A program made the position numbers and the translations under genes. A stretch of 64,000 bases of DNA from contig CAYQQQ010000003.1 in the NCBI GenBank assembly GCA_964420125.1, forward strand, positions 62,001 to 126,000, written 5' to 3'. How positions within the stretch are numbered: position 1 is the first letter of the stretch; each line of letters begins with the position of its first letter. This DNA is from CAYQQQ01 sp964420125. Its GTDB lineage: Bacteria > Actinomycetota > Acidimicrobiia > Acidimicrobiales > Microtrichaceae. A model generated the notes under the pieces. That model was not told the DNA's origin. It saw only the letters and a list, made by a program, of their open reading frames with translations, and ran no database searches. Below, in pieces: positions 1-9,175 of this stretch.

Positions 1-960
1 GGCGATCTGCGTCTGCTCGATCTGCGTGATGGCGTCGGAGTCGAGGAAGGGGACGATCAGTTGGCGGCCGATCGGCGGGTCCTTGATCAGGAAGCCCATC
101 GGGGTGATCTCGATCCCACCGTCGGGTGTCGGTCGCGCTTCGGGGATCTGGAACACGACGCCGAGCGCTCCGAGCAGCTTCTCGATCACGTACTTGAAGT
201 TGGTGAGGTCGGCCATGATCTGTGCCGCGCTGCGGGGAACTCCGAAGACCGTCGCTCGATCGAAGGTGAAGGTCGCGTTCGAGACCCCTTCGTTGCCAGA
301 CTTGGCAGTCGCCTCCCACCGCGGCTTGAAGAAGGTGATCATGCCACCCATGATCCGGACCTGGTTCGCTGCCGAGATGGCGTGGGCGACCCGGGTGCCG
401 TCCACGAACTCGACGGTCGACTCGGTGTGTCCGCCGAAGACGCCGACCAGGCTGGCATCGGTGGCGACCGTCGTGGTCAGCGCCTGGGACCAGGGCTTCT
501 CGTCAGCCCTGGCGTCCTGGGTGCCGACCAGAGCGCCAGCCGGGGCCTTCCCCGTGCCGGGCATGCGGACCTCCAGCACGTGGGGGTCCTCGGAGCCCTC
601 CGTGAACGAGTCGACGACCGTCTTGGGCGGCAGCGTCTCGGTGTTCAGCAACGGCGGGAACTCTCCGTTGCACTGGGGCAGGCCGAGGATGGGTTCGAGG
701 AGGCCCATGTCGAGCGCCAGACCCTGTGCACCGGCCGAGATGTCGCGGTAGTCGGCCTTGGACTTCCCGAGGGTGAAGCCGAGGCCGGTGCTGCCCGCGG
801 TGATCTGCAGGGAGATGGTGGTGGCGGTGGCGTTGGCCGCACCCTTGACGACGGCGTCGCCGTCGGCGTCCGCGAGGTCGTTGGCTGCGAAGCTGGTCAC
901 GCCCAACGCGGCAAGCAGCACAGCACCCACCCGCCGGGCGTGACGTGCACGTCCAAGCAT
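1..960 (-). CDS. secreted protein of unknown function, C-terminus beyond left edge
   Basis: An open frame runs from an ATG at 960 leftward through the window edge without a stop (320 codons visible). The start MLGRARHARRVGAVLLAALG is a typical signal peptide: Arg-rich n-region, hydrophobic core, probable cleavage near SFA/AND (about residue 26). A purine-rich ribosome site (AAGGGGGAAG) lies about 7 nt before the ATG. The mature part is Thr/Gly/Val-rich with no recognised catalytic motif, giving the look of a beta-rich exported protein. The left end being cut, any C-terminal anchor is unseen. I do not recognise the family. The opposite strand here also has open frames, but they lack a ribosome site and have unnatural composition. 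Confidence 0.75.
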   Translation of the reverse strand, partial: MLGRARHARRVGAVLLAALGVTSFAANDLADADGDAVVKGAANATATTISLQITAGSTGLGFTLGKSKADYRDISAGAQGLALDMGLLEPILGLPQCNGEFPPLLNTETLPPKTVVDSFTEGSEDPHVLEVRMPGTGKAPAGALVGTQDARADEKPWSQALTTTVATDASLVGVFGGHTESTVEFVDGTRVAHAISAANQVRIMGGMITFFKPRWEATAKSGNEGVSNATFTFDRATVFGVPRSAAQIMADLTNFKYVIEKLLGALGVVFQIPEARPTPDGGIEITPMGFLIKDPPIGRQLIVPFLDSDAITQIEQTQIA

Positions 961-1103
961 CCTGACTTCCCCCTTCACCCGGGAGCACGGCCCCGCAGCC
1001 CTGCGCAGCCCCCGGTCGCTCTGGTCCCCTGAAGTCCCCTTGGGAATGCGAGATCCTACCGCGCAACGGGGGCGGAGGGAAATCTCTTGAACCGCGTTCG
1101 GTT

Positions 1104-1901
1104 TCAGCCGAGCAGCACGTCGTTGAGCCAGACCGCCACCAGGGCACCTGCTCCGAGGGAGGGTCCGAAGGCGAACCGGTTGCCCGCATGGGTCGCCAGG
1201 CTGACCAGCCCCACCACCACGCCCACGACGCTGCCGATCAAGAGGCCGTAGATCGGCAGCAGGGGATGCAGCCAACCCAGCAGGAGGCCGAGCATGGCCG
1301 CCAGCCGCACGTCGCCGAAGCCCAGCTTGCCCGGGGCGAGGAACCACATGGCGAAGAACAGCGCGAACGCCCCGGCACCGCCCAGCAGCGCGTCGAGGAT
1401 GGCGCGGGGCTGGCCGAGGGCGAGCGACGCCACGGTGACGAGCGCCAGCCCGACGGCGGCTCCCACCCAGGGCATCCACCACGGGATCAGCCAGATGCGG
1501 GCATCCACCACGCCGACCGCCACGACCACCACGCACAGCCACACGTAGGGAACTGCGATCCAGAGGCCGTCGACCGACAGCACCGTGATCGCCGAGGCCG
1601 CGCCCAGGACCACCTGTGCCACCCAGACGGTGGCCGGCATCCGGAGCCTGCACGCAGGGCAGCCCCGGACCCACGACAGCACCGGCACCACGTCCGAGGC
1701 CGTGTGATCCCGCAGGCAGCGGGGGCAGCGCGCGTGGCGCAGCACGGCGCGGATGTCGAGGCCCGCCTCGTCGGACACGTCGCGGGGGGTCTTGGGTCGC
1801 AGCTCCTTGAAGCGGTGGAGGGGCACCGTGAGCACCCAGCCGACCGCGGTTCCCAGCAACCCGACGGCGACGGCGAGCGCCCACCGCGGCTCGGCGGGCA
1901 T
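1104..1901 (-). CDS. prepilin peptidase (A24 aspartic protease family)
   Basis: Polytopic membrane protein of 265 aa that would cleave and possibly N-methylate type IV prepilin or Flp-type pilin signal peptides at the cytoplasmic membrane face. Visible signatures are the zinc-type cysteines CPRC (59-62) and CPAC (81-84), the first catalytic Asp in VVDARIWLIP (D133) and the second in the GFGD motif (194-197). About seven hydrophobic segments follow. I start at ATG 1901 because the 30 residues upstream in frame are Arg-rich and unlike the family. No pilin, PilB/TadA or PilC/TadB gene is nearby, so its substrates are encoded elsewhere. Family call is firm; pathway (pilus or type II-like system) is not. 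Confidence 0.88.
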   Translation of the reverse strand: MPAEPRWALAVAVGLLGTAVGWVLTVPLHRFKELRPKTPRDVSDEAGLDIRAVLRHARCPRCLRDHTASDVVPVLSWVRGCPACRLRMPATVWVAQVVLGAASAITVLSVDGLWIAVPYVWLCVVVVAVGVVDARIWLIPWWMPWVGAAVGLALVTVASLALGQPRAILDALLGGAGAFALFFAMWFLAPGKLGFGDVRLAAMLGLLLGWLHPLLPIYGLLIGSVVGVVVGLVSLATHAGNRFAFGPSLGAGALVAVWLNDVLLG

Positions 1902-2030
1902 CGCTGCAGCGTACCGGCGGGCTCGCAGGCTGCGGCCCGTCCGGGAGTGCTCAAGGTGGGCGGCGCTCCGTCCGATCCCCGGGTGGTCCACGCCGCCAGG
2001 TCGGCGACGTGCGAGAGCTGGGGAAGCACA

Positions 2031-3242
2031 TTGCGGTCATGGTTCGCGCGCACGCAAGGGCGAGGGGCACTCCGAGCGCTCGCTGCCGTCGTGGCGGTGT
2101 CGGTCGCCGGCGGTTGCTCGGCCAACATCGGGACCCGGGTGCCCACCACCCCCGGGGACGAGGACTCCCTCGAGATCTACCGCCGCCCGTTGCAGGACCG
2201 TGGCGCCATCGGGGCACCTCCCAGCTCGGAAGCTCCTCGCATCACCGCGCCACCGTCCACGACCACGACCTCGACCACGACGAGCACCACGACGTCCACG
2301 ACCACGCCGGTGGTGACGTCCTGGCGCCTGGTGGAGCAGCCGGCCTCCATCGGCGGCTGCCAGATCTTCGACCGCACCTCGGTGTTCCACTCCCTGGCGA
2401 CGGGCCTTCCCGTCCACAGCTCGTCCTCCGAGTGGATCGGGGCCATCGGCGCCGAGGAGCAGTTCCGCTACAGCATCTCCACCAACGTCTGGCAGGGATC
2501 GCGCCCGGGTGTCCCGTTCAACGTGGTCGACTCGGACGTCATCGGCTTCGATCCCGTGAGCTACGACCCCACCTACGGCTCCTCCGAGACGCACATCACG
2601 CCGATGCCCATACCGGCCAACCCCCGCATCCAGGGCGATCCGACGCCTGCGTGGGACCGCCACGTGCTCATCGTCGACTCGGCGACCTGCACCTACTACG
2701 AGCTCTTCTTCTACGACCCCGTCCGCTACCAGGTCCTCGGCATCCACTGGGCGCTCACCGGAGCCCGGTGGCCGATGGGTGACGGAGGGGCGCTGGTGCC
2801 TCAGCGGGGCACGACCGTCTCGGCCGCTCCGATGCTCGCCACCACGGTGCGCCTGGCCGAGGTGCAGGCGGGCCGGATCGACCACGTCATCGGAGCGTGC
2901 TCCCAGGCCAACGGGCCCGAGCACGTGTGGCCCGCCCGTCGATCGGACGGGACCAACCCGTCGCCGTCGGCACCGCCGGTCGGCGCCCGTCTGCGGTTGA
3001 AGGCGTCGGTCGACCCGAACGCGTTCACCGGCCAGGCGCGTGTGATCGCGCAGGCCATGGCCACCCATGGGGTCATGATCACCGACACCTGCAACAGCCC
3101 GCTGCAGATCGTGGGAGAGAACGTCGTGAGCGGGTGGGACGATGCGAACCTGACGCAGCTGAAGGGCCTGCGCATCGGAGACTTCGAGGTGGTGGACACG
3201 ACTCCGATGATGCTGTCGACCGATTCGTGGCAGGTCCGCTGA
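2031..3242 (+). CDS. secreted lipoprotein with Thr/Ser-rich linker, unknown function
   Basis: The proposed TTG start at 2031 follows GGGGAAG by 4-5 nt. The N-terminus is Arg-rich, then ALRALAAVVAVSVAGGC, a lipobox with the modified Cys at about residue 29, so the protein should be a surface lipoprotein. Residues about 75-92 are a STTT-type low-complexity linker that probably spans the cell wall. The remaining 310 aa (from about VVTSWRLVEQ) contain scattered Cys (GGCQIF, SATCTYYE, IGACSQ, TDTCNS) suggesting disulphides, and no motif I recognise. An in-frame GTG at 1983 is an alternative start but would put 16 polar residues before the signal. It is divergent from the prepilin peptidase; the gap of about 130 bp must hold both promoters. 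Confidence 0.75.
   Translation: MRSWFARTQGRGALRALAAVVAVSVAGGCSANIGTRVPTTPGDEDSLEIYRRPLQDRGAIGAPPSSEAPRITAPPSTTTTSTTTSTTTSTTTPVVTSWRLVEQPASIGGCQIFDRTSVFHSLATGLPVHSSSSEWIGAIGAEEQFRYSISTNVWQGSRPGVPFNVVDSDVIGFDPVSYDPTYGSSETHITPMPIPANPRIQGDPTPAWDRHVLIVDSATCTYYELFFYDPVRYQVLGIHWALTGARWPMGDGGALVPQRGTTVSAAPMLATTVRLAEVQAGRIDHVIGACSQANGPEHVWPARRSDGTNPSPSAPPVGARLRLKASVDPNAFTGQARVIAQAMATHGVMITDTCNSPLQIVGENVVSGWDDANLTQLKGLRIGDFEVVDTTPMMLSTDSWQVR
2256..2310 (+). repeat. low-complexity Thr-codon tract (cell-wall linker)
   Basis: Imperfect ACC/ACG repeats encode a run of Thr with Ser spacers inside the lipoprotein gene. Such tracts are prone to slippage and commonly form extended wall-spanning linkers in actinobacterial exported proteins. 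Confidence 0.6.
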
Positions 3243-3281
3243 GCGTCGACCCCAGCCGCATCTGAGTCCGCACCGGTCCGC

Positions 3282-3287
3282 TACCGT
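3282..3287 (+). promoter_or_regulatory. putative -10 box TACCGT of the GGT-family gene
   Basis: TACCGT fits TANNNT and sits 14 nt before the ATG at 3302, giving a very short leader. Not tested; spacing is longer than at the leaderless genes in this window. Confidence 0.4.
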
Positions 3288-3301
3288 CGCTCGGGTGGGC
3301 G

Positions 3302-4789
3302 ATGGCCGGGTTCTCCGCAGCGCACCTCCGGAAGCGGACGACCCGGAGCGCTGGGTGGTGCGCTGAGGTGACGGCGGGCTCGCAGAGCTGCCCACCGGTG
3401 GTGGCAGCCGGCCACCTCGCCACCGCCAGGGCCATGGCCACGGTGCTGGAGCTCGGCGGGAACGCCTTCGATGCTGCCGTGGCCGGGGGCGCCGCCGCCG
3501 CTGTGGTGGAGCCCTGCCTCACGTCGCTCGCCGGTGGGGGGTTCCTGACGGCGCGCCGGCGCGACGGCGATGTGGTGGTCGCCGACTTCTTCGTCGCCTC
3601 CCCCGGTCTCGGCTCACCGCTGGGCCACGATCCCTCGGAGCTCGTGCGCGCTCCCGTCGACTTCGGGTCCGCGGTGCAGGACTTCCACGTGGGGCCGTCC
3701 TCGGTGGCCGTTCCCGGAGTGCTGGCGGGCTACCGCCACGTCCTGGCGCGCTGGGGCCGGCTCGCGCCGAGCCAGGTGCTCGCGCCGGCCGTCGAGCTGG
3801 CCCGTCAGGGGATCCGTGTGGACGCCCCGCTGGCGCGGCTGCTGTCGCTGTTGGCACCGATCCTGGGACGCACCTCCGCAGGCCGTGAGCTCTTCTTCCG
3901 TGACGAGCGGCCGCTGCAGCTGGGAGACCGGTTCGCCAACCCCGCGCTCGGGCAGTTCCTCGAGGACGTCGGCACCGGTGCCCGTGACGGGTTCCGCGCC
4001 GAGGAGCTGGGCGGTGGGGTCACCGCGGTCGACCTCGATCGCTACCGGGTCGAGGAGCGTGACCCGCTGGTCGCCCGACACGGCGCCGCCGAGCTGATCG
4101 AGAACCCTGCACCCAGCTTCGGAGGTCGGCTGGTGGCTGCCGGGCTGGAGCACCTGGAGGGCTGCGGACCCTTCGACCCCACCGATCCCCGCCGGGTCGC
4201 CGAGCTCGTCGACGCCCTGGTGCACATGGCCGAGCGGCGCGCCGCCCTCGCCGGCACCTCGCGCGGGACCACGCACCTCGGGGTCATCGACGGCGAGGGC
4301 ACCGCGGTGGCCATGACCACCTCCAACGGGAGCGGCTCGGGCGAGCTCGCTGCCGGGCTCGGCGTGCAGCTCAACAACATGATGGGCGAGGAGGACCTGC
4401 AGCCGGGAGGCTTCGGCTCCGTGCCTGCCGGCGCCAGGGTGAGCTCCATGATGGCGCCCGGCCTGCTGGTCACCCCCCGGCGCGTGGTGGCCGTCGGCTC
4501 CGGAGGCTCGGAGCGGATCCGCTCGGTGCTGCTGCAGCTGGTGCTCCGTCTCGCGGACGACGGCGAACCGCTGGTGCGGGCCGTCGAGGCGCCGCGCCTG
4601 CACTGGGACGGATCGGTGCTGCAGGCCGAACCGGGCTGGCCCGAGCACGTGCTGGCGACGTTGGAGCGGAGCCGACCCGTTCGCCGTTGGGAGTCCCGAG
4701 ACCTCTACTTCGGTGGGGCCCACCTGGTCTCCTCCCAGGCCGAGGCCGCCGGCGATCCCCGTCGTGGCGGCGCCGGGCTGGTGCTCTGA
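3302..4789 (+). CDS. gamma-glutamyltransferase-family Ntn hydrolase
   Basis: A 495-aa member of the gamma-glutamyltranspeptidase family, enzymes that move or hydrolyse gamma-glutamyl groups (for example of glutathione or related thiols) after self-cleavage. The N-terminal half has the family pattern GHLATARAMATVLELGGNAFDAA (AMATVLELGGNAFDAAVAGG region, residues about 45-65). The autoprocessing nucleophile is the Thr in GTTHLGVIDGEG (residues 322-333, T323/T324), and the oxyanion/glycine region MTTSNGSGSG follows. It is slightly shorter than typical GGT and has no obvious signal peptide, so it may act in the cytoplasm, which is less usual. The ATG at 3302 lacks a good ribosome site; a GTG at 3368 is a plausible later start. 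A TACCGT box at 3282-3287 could be its -10. Confidence 0.85.
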   Translation: MAGFSAAHLRKRTTRSAGWCAEVTAGSQSCPPVVAAGHLATARAMATVLELGGNAFDAAVAGGAAAAVVEPCLTSLAGGGFLTARRRDGDVVVADFFVASPGLGSPLGHDPSELVRAPVDFGSAVQDFHVGPSSVAVPGVLAGYRHVLARWGRLAPSQVLAPAVELARQGIRVDAPLARLLSLLAPILGRTSAGRELFFRDERPLQLGDRFANPALGQFLEDVGTGARDGFRAEELGGGVTAVDLDRYRVEERDPLVARHGAAELIENPAPSFGGRLVAAGLEHLEGCGPFDPTDPRRVAELVDALVHMAERRAALAGTSRGTTHLGVIDGEGTAVAMTTSNGSGSGELAAGLGVQLNNMMGEEDLQPGGFGSVPAGARVSSMMAPGLLVTPRRVVAVGSGGSERIRSVLLQLVLRLADDGEPLVRAVEAPRLHWDGSVLQAEPGWPEHVLATLERSRPVRRWESRDLYFGGAHLVSSQAEAAGDPRRGGAGLVL

Positions 4790-4817
4790 CGCCGCGCCGC
4801 CCGGCAGCGGCGCGGCG
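4790..4817. terminator. GC-only hairpin after the GGT-family gene
   Basis: Immediately after the stop codon, 11 bases CGCCGCGCCGC (4790-4800) pair perfectly with GCGGCGCGGCG (4807-4817) around a CCGGCA loop. There is no T tract, so it would be a U-less terminator or an mRNA-stabilising stem rather than a classical intrinsic terminator. Confidence 0.5.
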
Positions 4818-4886
4818 GGGAGGCGGGGCTTGCTGGCGGGGTGCGCGCGGGGCAGGCTGCGCAGGACCGCAACGAAGGGGGCATCG

Positions 4887-7244
4887 ATGGACGCGGACCG
4901 GGCGGAACCAGGCGCGGCGCACCCGTCGCGCCGCTACGACGCCGAGATCGCCGTCACCACCCATGGGGTGGTGCACGTCACGGCCTCCGACTGGGGTTCT
5001 CTGGGCTACGGCCAGGGATGGGCCTGCGCCCGGGACCACCTCCCGGTGATCCTCGACCAGGTGGTGAAGGCCACCGGCCGGCGTGCCCGGTTCCACGGCG
5101 CCGGCCCCCAGGGCGCCCACGTCGCCGGCGACCTCGGCTACCAGATGCTCGGCCTCCGGGACCGGGCCGTCGCCCTGCGCGACGCCCAGCCGGAGGACAT
5201 CCGCCAGCTGGTGGGCGGCTACGTCGCCGGCGTCAACCGAGCCGTCGAGGAGACCGATCCCGCGTCGCTGCCGGCCTGGTGCCGGGACGCGGAGTGGATC
5301 GCCCCCGTCGACGAGCTCGACTTCTACGCCCACCTGTGGGACGTGACCCTGATGGCCAGCGGGCGCAACCTCGTGCAGCTCATCGGCCGAGCCGAGGCAC
5401 CCGGGCCCGACGGCCCCGTGCCACCCTCGCCCATGGAGGCGTTGGGTCCCCCCAGAGCCGCCAGCAACGGCTGGGCGGTCGGCGGCGACGTCACCGCCTC
5501 CGGTCACGGCATGGTGCTCAGCAACCCGCACTTCCCCTGGTACGGCGAAGCCCGGTTCTGGGAGTGCCACCTCCGCATCCCCGGCGAGTACGACGTGTAC
5601 GGCGTGAGCCTCCTGGGCGCGCCCGGCATCCAGATGGGCTTCAACCGCACCCTGGCGTGGACCCACACGTTCTCCCGGGGGCACCGCTTCACCCTCGCCC
5701 GGCTGGACCTGGCGCCCGGGGACCCCACCGCCTACCGCCACGGCGACGGGGTGCGGTCGATGGAGCCGGAGACCCACTCGATCGAGGTCCGCGCCGAGGA
5801 CGGCTCCGTCGACGAGGTGAGCCGCACCCTGTGGCGCTCCCATCACGGTCCGATGCTCAACCTGCCGCTGCTCGGCTGGGGCACCGAGGTCGCCTTCAGC
5901 TACCGCGACGCCAACATCGACAACCACGCGGTGCTGGAGCAGTTCGTGCGCATGGGCCAGGCCCACTCGGTCGGTGACCTGCGCCGGGTGTTCCACCAGG
6001 TGAAGGGCATGCCCTGGGTGAACACGATGGCGGCCGACGTCCACGGCGATGCCTGGTACACCGACGCCTCCGCCACCCCCCGGCTCTCCGCCGGCGCCCA
6101 GTCGCGGTTCGTCGCCCGCGTGGAGGAGGACTTCGTGGCATCCCTCCTCTACCAGAACCGCATCGCCATGCTCGACGGCTCCGATCCCGACGACGACTGG
6201 CTCGACCATCCCGACGCCCGCAGCCCCGGCCTGGAACCCCCCGAGGCGCTGCCCGAGCTGTCCACCCGCCGCGTGGTGATCAACGCCAACGACTCGCACT
6301 GGCTCAACGCCCCCGACCACGCCCTCACCGGGTACTCGGTGATGGGGGGGCTCGAGGCCACGCCGCGCTCGCTGCGGACCCGGCAGAACCTCCGCCTCGC
6401 CGCCGCGCTCGCCGCGCGGGGTGGCGTCACCTGCGACGACCTGCTCGCCGCCGTGTTCGACAACGCGTCCCTCAGCGCCGAGCTGCTCGTCGACGAGGTG
6501 GTCGCCCGCTGCCGGGGCCGTGGCGAGCTCACCGTCGAGGGGCACGTCGCCGATCTCGACCACGCCGCCGAGGTGCTCTCGGCGTGGGATCGATGCTTCG
6601 ACCTCGACTCGCGCGGCGCGACGCTGTGGCGCGAGTTCATGAGCGGCTTCGGCGACGCGGCGTGGCTCGACGCGGGGCCCCTCTTCGCCCAGCCCTTCGA
6701 CCCCGCAGATGCCCTGCTCACACCACGTGGCCTCGCCGACGCCCCGACCGATGGGGACGACCCGGTCCTGCACGCCATGGGCCACGCGCTGCGGGTGCTG
6801 GCCGCGGCGGGGATCGAACCCGACGCGCCGCTCGCGTCGGTGCAGTGGGCGGACCGCGGCGAGGTGCGGGTGCCGGTGCACGGCGGCGGTGAGGGGGAGG
6901 GCATGCTCAACGTGCTCGCCCCCACCGGTGCGCTGCCTCCGGCCAGCCTGGAGCCGCTGCCGGAGCCGCCGATGGCCGTCCCGGGCCGGGAGCGCACCGG
7001 CCTCTCCGAAGGCGGCTACCGGGTCACCTACGGCACCAGCTTCCTGATGGCGGTCGAGCTGACCTCGAGCGGCCCCGTGGCCGTCGGCCTGCTGGCCTAC
7101 GGCCAGTCCAGCGATCCCGCCTCGCCCCGCTACCGCGACGGGACCGAGGCCTACGCCGCCAAGGCCGTGCGCCCGCTGCGGTTCACCGACGAGGAGATCG
7201 CCGAAGACCCCGAGCTCGTGCGCTCGACCCTCCGGACGGAGTAG
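4887..7244 (+). CDS. penicillin acylase-family amidohydrolase, no signal peptide
   Basis: A 785-aa Ntn hydrolase of the penicillin/acyl-homoserine-lactone/glutaryl acylase family, which hydrolyses an amide bond after autoproteolysis into alpha and beta chains. The beta-chain nucleophile is Ser193 in AASNGWAVGG; the alpha chain carries the usual GYGQGWACARDH segment (about residues 36-47). Downstream family blocks SNPHFPWYGEARFWECHL, GIQMGF, AWTHTFSRGHRFTL, and the VINANDSHW region are intact. The ATG at 4887 follows GAAGGGGG by 7 nt. Periplasmic or secreted members start with a signal peptide, but this one begins MDADRAEPGAAHPSRRY, so it should stay in the cytoplasm unless exported another way. 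A lipoprotein paralogue lies at 18952. Substrate unknown. Confidence 0.88.
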   Translation: MDADRAEPGAAHPSRRYDAEIAVTTHGVVHVTASDWGSLGYGQGWACARDHLPVILDQVVKATGRRARFHGAGPQGAHVAGDLGYQMLGLRDRAVALRDAQPEDIRQLVGGYVAGVNRAVEETDPASLPAWCRDAEWIAPVDELDFYAHLWDVTLMASGRNLVQLIGRAEAPGPDGPVPPSPMEALGPPRAASNGWAVGGDVTASGHGMVLSNPHFPWYGEARFWECHLRIPGEYDVYGVSLLGAPGIQMGFNRTLAWTHTFSRGHRFTLARLDLAPGDPTAYRHGDGVRSMEPETHSIEVRAEDGSVDEVSRTLWRSHHGPMLNLPLLGWGTEVAFSYRDANIDNHAVLEQFVRMGQAHSVGDLRRVFHQVKGMPWVNTMAADVHGDAWYTDASATPRLSAGAQSRFVARVEEDFVASLLYQNRIAMLDGSDPDDDWLDHPDARSPGLEPPEALPELSTRRVVINANDSHWLNAPDHALTGYSVMGGLEATPRSLRTRQNLRLAAALAARGGVTCDDLLAAVFDNASLSAELLVDEVVARCRGRGELTVEGHVADLDHAAEVLSAWDRCFDLDSRGATLWREFMSGFGDAAWLDAGPLFAQPFDPADALLTPRGLADAPTDGDDPVLHAMGHALRVLAAAGIEPDAPLASVQWADRGEVRVPVHGGGEGEGMLNVLAPTGALPPASLEPLPEPPMAVPGRERTGLSEGGYRVTYGTSFLMAVELTSSGPVAVGLLAYGQSSDPASPRYRDGTEAYAAKAVRPLRFTDEEIAEDPELVRSTLRTE

Positions 7245-7250
7245 GTCCGA

Positions 7251-7697
7251 CTACCGGCGCCCGGAGCGGCGCCGCCACGCCGGTGCAGCTGTGGCCGTCA
7301 CCTCGCGAGCGCCCTCGAGGTCGAAGGTGAAGCGGCCGTCCCGATGGCCGAGGCGCACCACAGGGACCCCACCGACGGCACGGTCGGTCACGACCAGCGC
7401 CTGCTCGCCGCGGTCGCGGACCTTGGCGACCACGGCGGCGACCCAGGCGTCGAGGCCACCGACGGTGCCGGCAGGGGCGCAGACCACCGAGCGTTCGACG
7501 ATGTCGCTCTCGAATCGCTCCTGCTCCGCGTCGGCCAGCGCCCACTTCAGGGAGGGGTCGGCGACGACCGACACCGCGACCTGGGGATGTGCCTGCTGCA
7601 GGTCGGCCACCGCCTGGTGCAGCTGCGCCAGCGACGGCGTGGCCCGGCGCCAGCCGGCGACCGTGTCGGCATCGAGCAGCACCACGGTGCGCACCAT
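7251..7697 (-). CDS. small PIN/NYN-like domain protein, putative nuclease
   Basis: A 148-aa protein beginning MVRTVVLLDADTVAGWRRAT. The pattern of a beta-strand ending in Asp (LLDAD), a mid-chain VVADPS, an acidic FESDIVE segment and a late VVTDRAVGGVPVVRLG strand resembles PIN/NYN-type Rossmann-like nucleases, whose acidic residues bind metal. The resemblance is by motif layout only. A start at 7727 is possible, but ATG 7697 sits 6 nt after TACCGT and fits the leaderless pattern seen repeatedly here. It converges with the acylase gene (6-bp gap) and has no partner antitoxin next to it. Confidence 0.6.
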   Translation of the reverse strand: MVRTVVLLDADTVAGWRRATPSLAQLHQAVADLQQAHPQVAVSVVADPSLKWALADAEQERFESDIVERSVVCAPAGTVGGLDAWVAAVVAKVRDRGEQALVVTDRAVGGVPVVRLGHRDGRFTFDLEGAREVTATAAPAWRRRSGRR

Positions 7698-7703
7698 GGC
7701 CCC

Positions 7704-7709
7704 ACGGTA
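7704..7709 (-). promoter_or_regulatory. -10 box TACCGT, leaderless-type
   Basis: On the minus strand TACCGT is followed by GGGGCC and then the ATG at 7697. No Shine-Dalgarno lies between, so transcription probably begins at the A of the start codon. Confidence 0.5.
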
Positions 7710-7767
7710 GTCGCCGCCCGCCGGCACCCCCCGGGACGCTCCGAGCCCGCAGGTGCGGCGCGCGAGC

Positions 7768-8997
7768 TCAGCCGGCCGCGACCGGCACCCGGTCCTCGGT
7801 GGGGGCCGCCCCGGAACCGGCGCGACGGGCGTACGCCCAGCCCGGTCCGCGCAGCACGAAGCCCAGCCGATCGGCCCAGGTCGTGGCCCCGGCCACGTCC
7901 TCGGCGATGTCCACGTACTCGTGGGTGGCGACCCGCAGCGGGTTGGAGGTGTGGATGTTCCGGGTGAGCCCGTAGCGCACCGGCTCGTCCTCGGCCTCGA
8001 AGGTGCCGAACAGCTTGTCCCACACGATCAGGATGCTCCCGTGGTTCCTGTCCAGGTACTGCCGGTTCGCGCCGTGGTGCACGCGATGGTGCGAGGGCGT
8101 GTTCAGCACCTGCTCCAGGGGACCGACGGACCGGATGACCTCGGTGTGGATCCAGAACTGGTAGATCAGGTTGATCCCCCTGGCCTGCTCGATCAGCTCC
8201 GGGCGGATCCCGAGCCACGCCAGCAGTCCGTAGGGCACGAAGGTGCCGAGGACGTCGGCCACCGGCTGACGCAGGGCGGTGGAGAGGTTGTAGTGCTCGC
8301 TGGAGTGGTGCACGACGTGGATGGCCCACAGGTACCGGGCCTCGTGCATGATGCGGTGGTTCCAGTAGTAGATGAAGTCCCAGCCGAGCACGGCCGCGGC
8401 TGCGGCGACCGGGCCGGATCCCCAATCGGGCAGGACCCTGCGGCCGAACAGCCGGGAGGCCATCGTGCGGTTCGCCCACGTGCCGCACACCACCGCGCCG
8501 CCGGCGGCGATCGCGGTGAGCGCGGCGGAGCCGGCGACCCGTTGCGCCGTCCGCCGCCGCCGCAACCGCTGCAGCCACCGCGCCGAGGGCGCGCCCTGCG
8601 GCGCTGCGAGGTCGATGACCTCCCCGTCATCGACGAGGTCGGCTTCGGCTGCCTCCCGCTCCTGCGAGGCCCGGTCCCTGGCGGGGAGCCTGCCTGCCCG
8701 CAGCCCGTTGGCGCGGGCCACGGCGTCCGCCGCGCCGGCCACGAGGGCCGCTCCTCCGGCCACGCCCAGCAGAGCCCGCCCCCAACGCCCCTCCTCGGCG
8801 TCGAAGTCACGGAACAGCGGTCGGGTCACCAGGGGGACCAGGAGGCTGCCGACCCCCATCGACAGGCTGGTGATCGTGTCGCGCCGCTCGTAGTCGCCGC
8901 CCGTCGGTGGGCGAGCATCCCGGTCGCGCCGCAGCCACCACGCCTCCGCACCCATGGAGGCGAAGTAGAAGGGCACCGCCGCCACTGTCAGGTCCAT
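7768..8997 (-). CDS. sterol desaturase/fatty acid hydroxylase family membrane protein
   Basis: A 409-aa integral membrane di-iron enzyme of the sterol desaturase/fatty acid hydroxylase superfamily. The three histidine clusters that bind iron are present: HRIMH (214-218), HVVHH (227-231) and HRVHH (304-308), with an extra WIHTE (H284) in the expected intermediate position. Hydrophobic segments precede and separate these clusters. The first 200 residues, including a charged loop around 105-150, are longer than in minimal members. The likely activity is O2-dependent hydroxylation or desaturation of a lipid such as a sterol, carotenoid or fatty acyl chain; the sequence does not say which. ATG 8997 is preferred to an in-frame start at 9051 because the former begins a hydrophobic segment directly. 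Confidence 0.85.
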   Translation of the reverse strand: MDLTVAAVPFYFASMGAEAWWLRRDRDARPPTGGDYERRDTITSLSMGVGSLLVPLVTRPLFRDFDAEEGRWGRALLGVAGGAALVAGAADAVARANGLRAGRLPARDRASQEREAAEADLVDDGEVIDLAAPQGAPSARWLQRLRRRRTAQRVAGSAALTAIAAGGAVVCGTWANRTMASRLFGRRVLPDWGSGPVAAAAAVLGWDFIYYWNHRIMHEARYLWAIHVVHHSSEHYNLSTALRQPVADVLGTFVPYGLLAWLGIRPELIEQARGINLIYQFWIHTEVIRSVGPLEQVLNTPSHHRVHHGANRQYLDRNHGSILIVWDKLFGTFEAEDEPVRYGLTRNIHTSNPLRVATHEYVDIAEDVAGATTWADRLGFVLRGPGWAYARRAGSGAAPTEDRVPVAAG

Positions 8998-9175
8998 CGT
9001 GGTCTCCCTCGGCGATCCCGCTCCCCCCGTGGAGGCGGCCTCCGGCCCCACCAGAGTGCACGCGGCGCCGGCGGCTCGCCATTCACCCGGGTCGCCGACC
9101 TCGGTGGCGGGTCGCGCTGCTCTAGGTTGCTCGGGCAGGAACCCGTCACCGGGTCAGAGCCGAGGGGGCACGATC

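Noticed and set aside
26..1032. Two overlapping plus-strand frames at the left end
   Set aside because: They lie opposite an uninterrupted minus-strand frame with a signal peptide and ribosome site that simply runs off the edge.
1091..1101. GAAC-CGC-GTTC resembling a LexA/SOS box
   Set aside because: Actinobacterial SOS boxes have a 4-5 bp spacer between GAAC and GTTC; here it is three, and the site sits at the end of the prepilin peptidase gene rather than at a promoter.
3295..3297. GTG just after TACCGT as leaderless start of the GGT-family gene
   Set aside because: It is not in the reading frame of the protein; ATG 3302 or GTG 3368 are the usable starts.
4713..4886. Upstream extension of the first acylase frame
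   Set aside because: It overlaps the end of the GGT-family gene and the GC hairpin; ATG 4887 has a good ribosome site and begins the family homology region.
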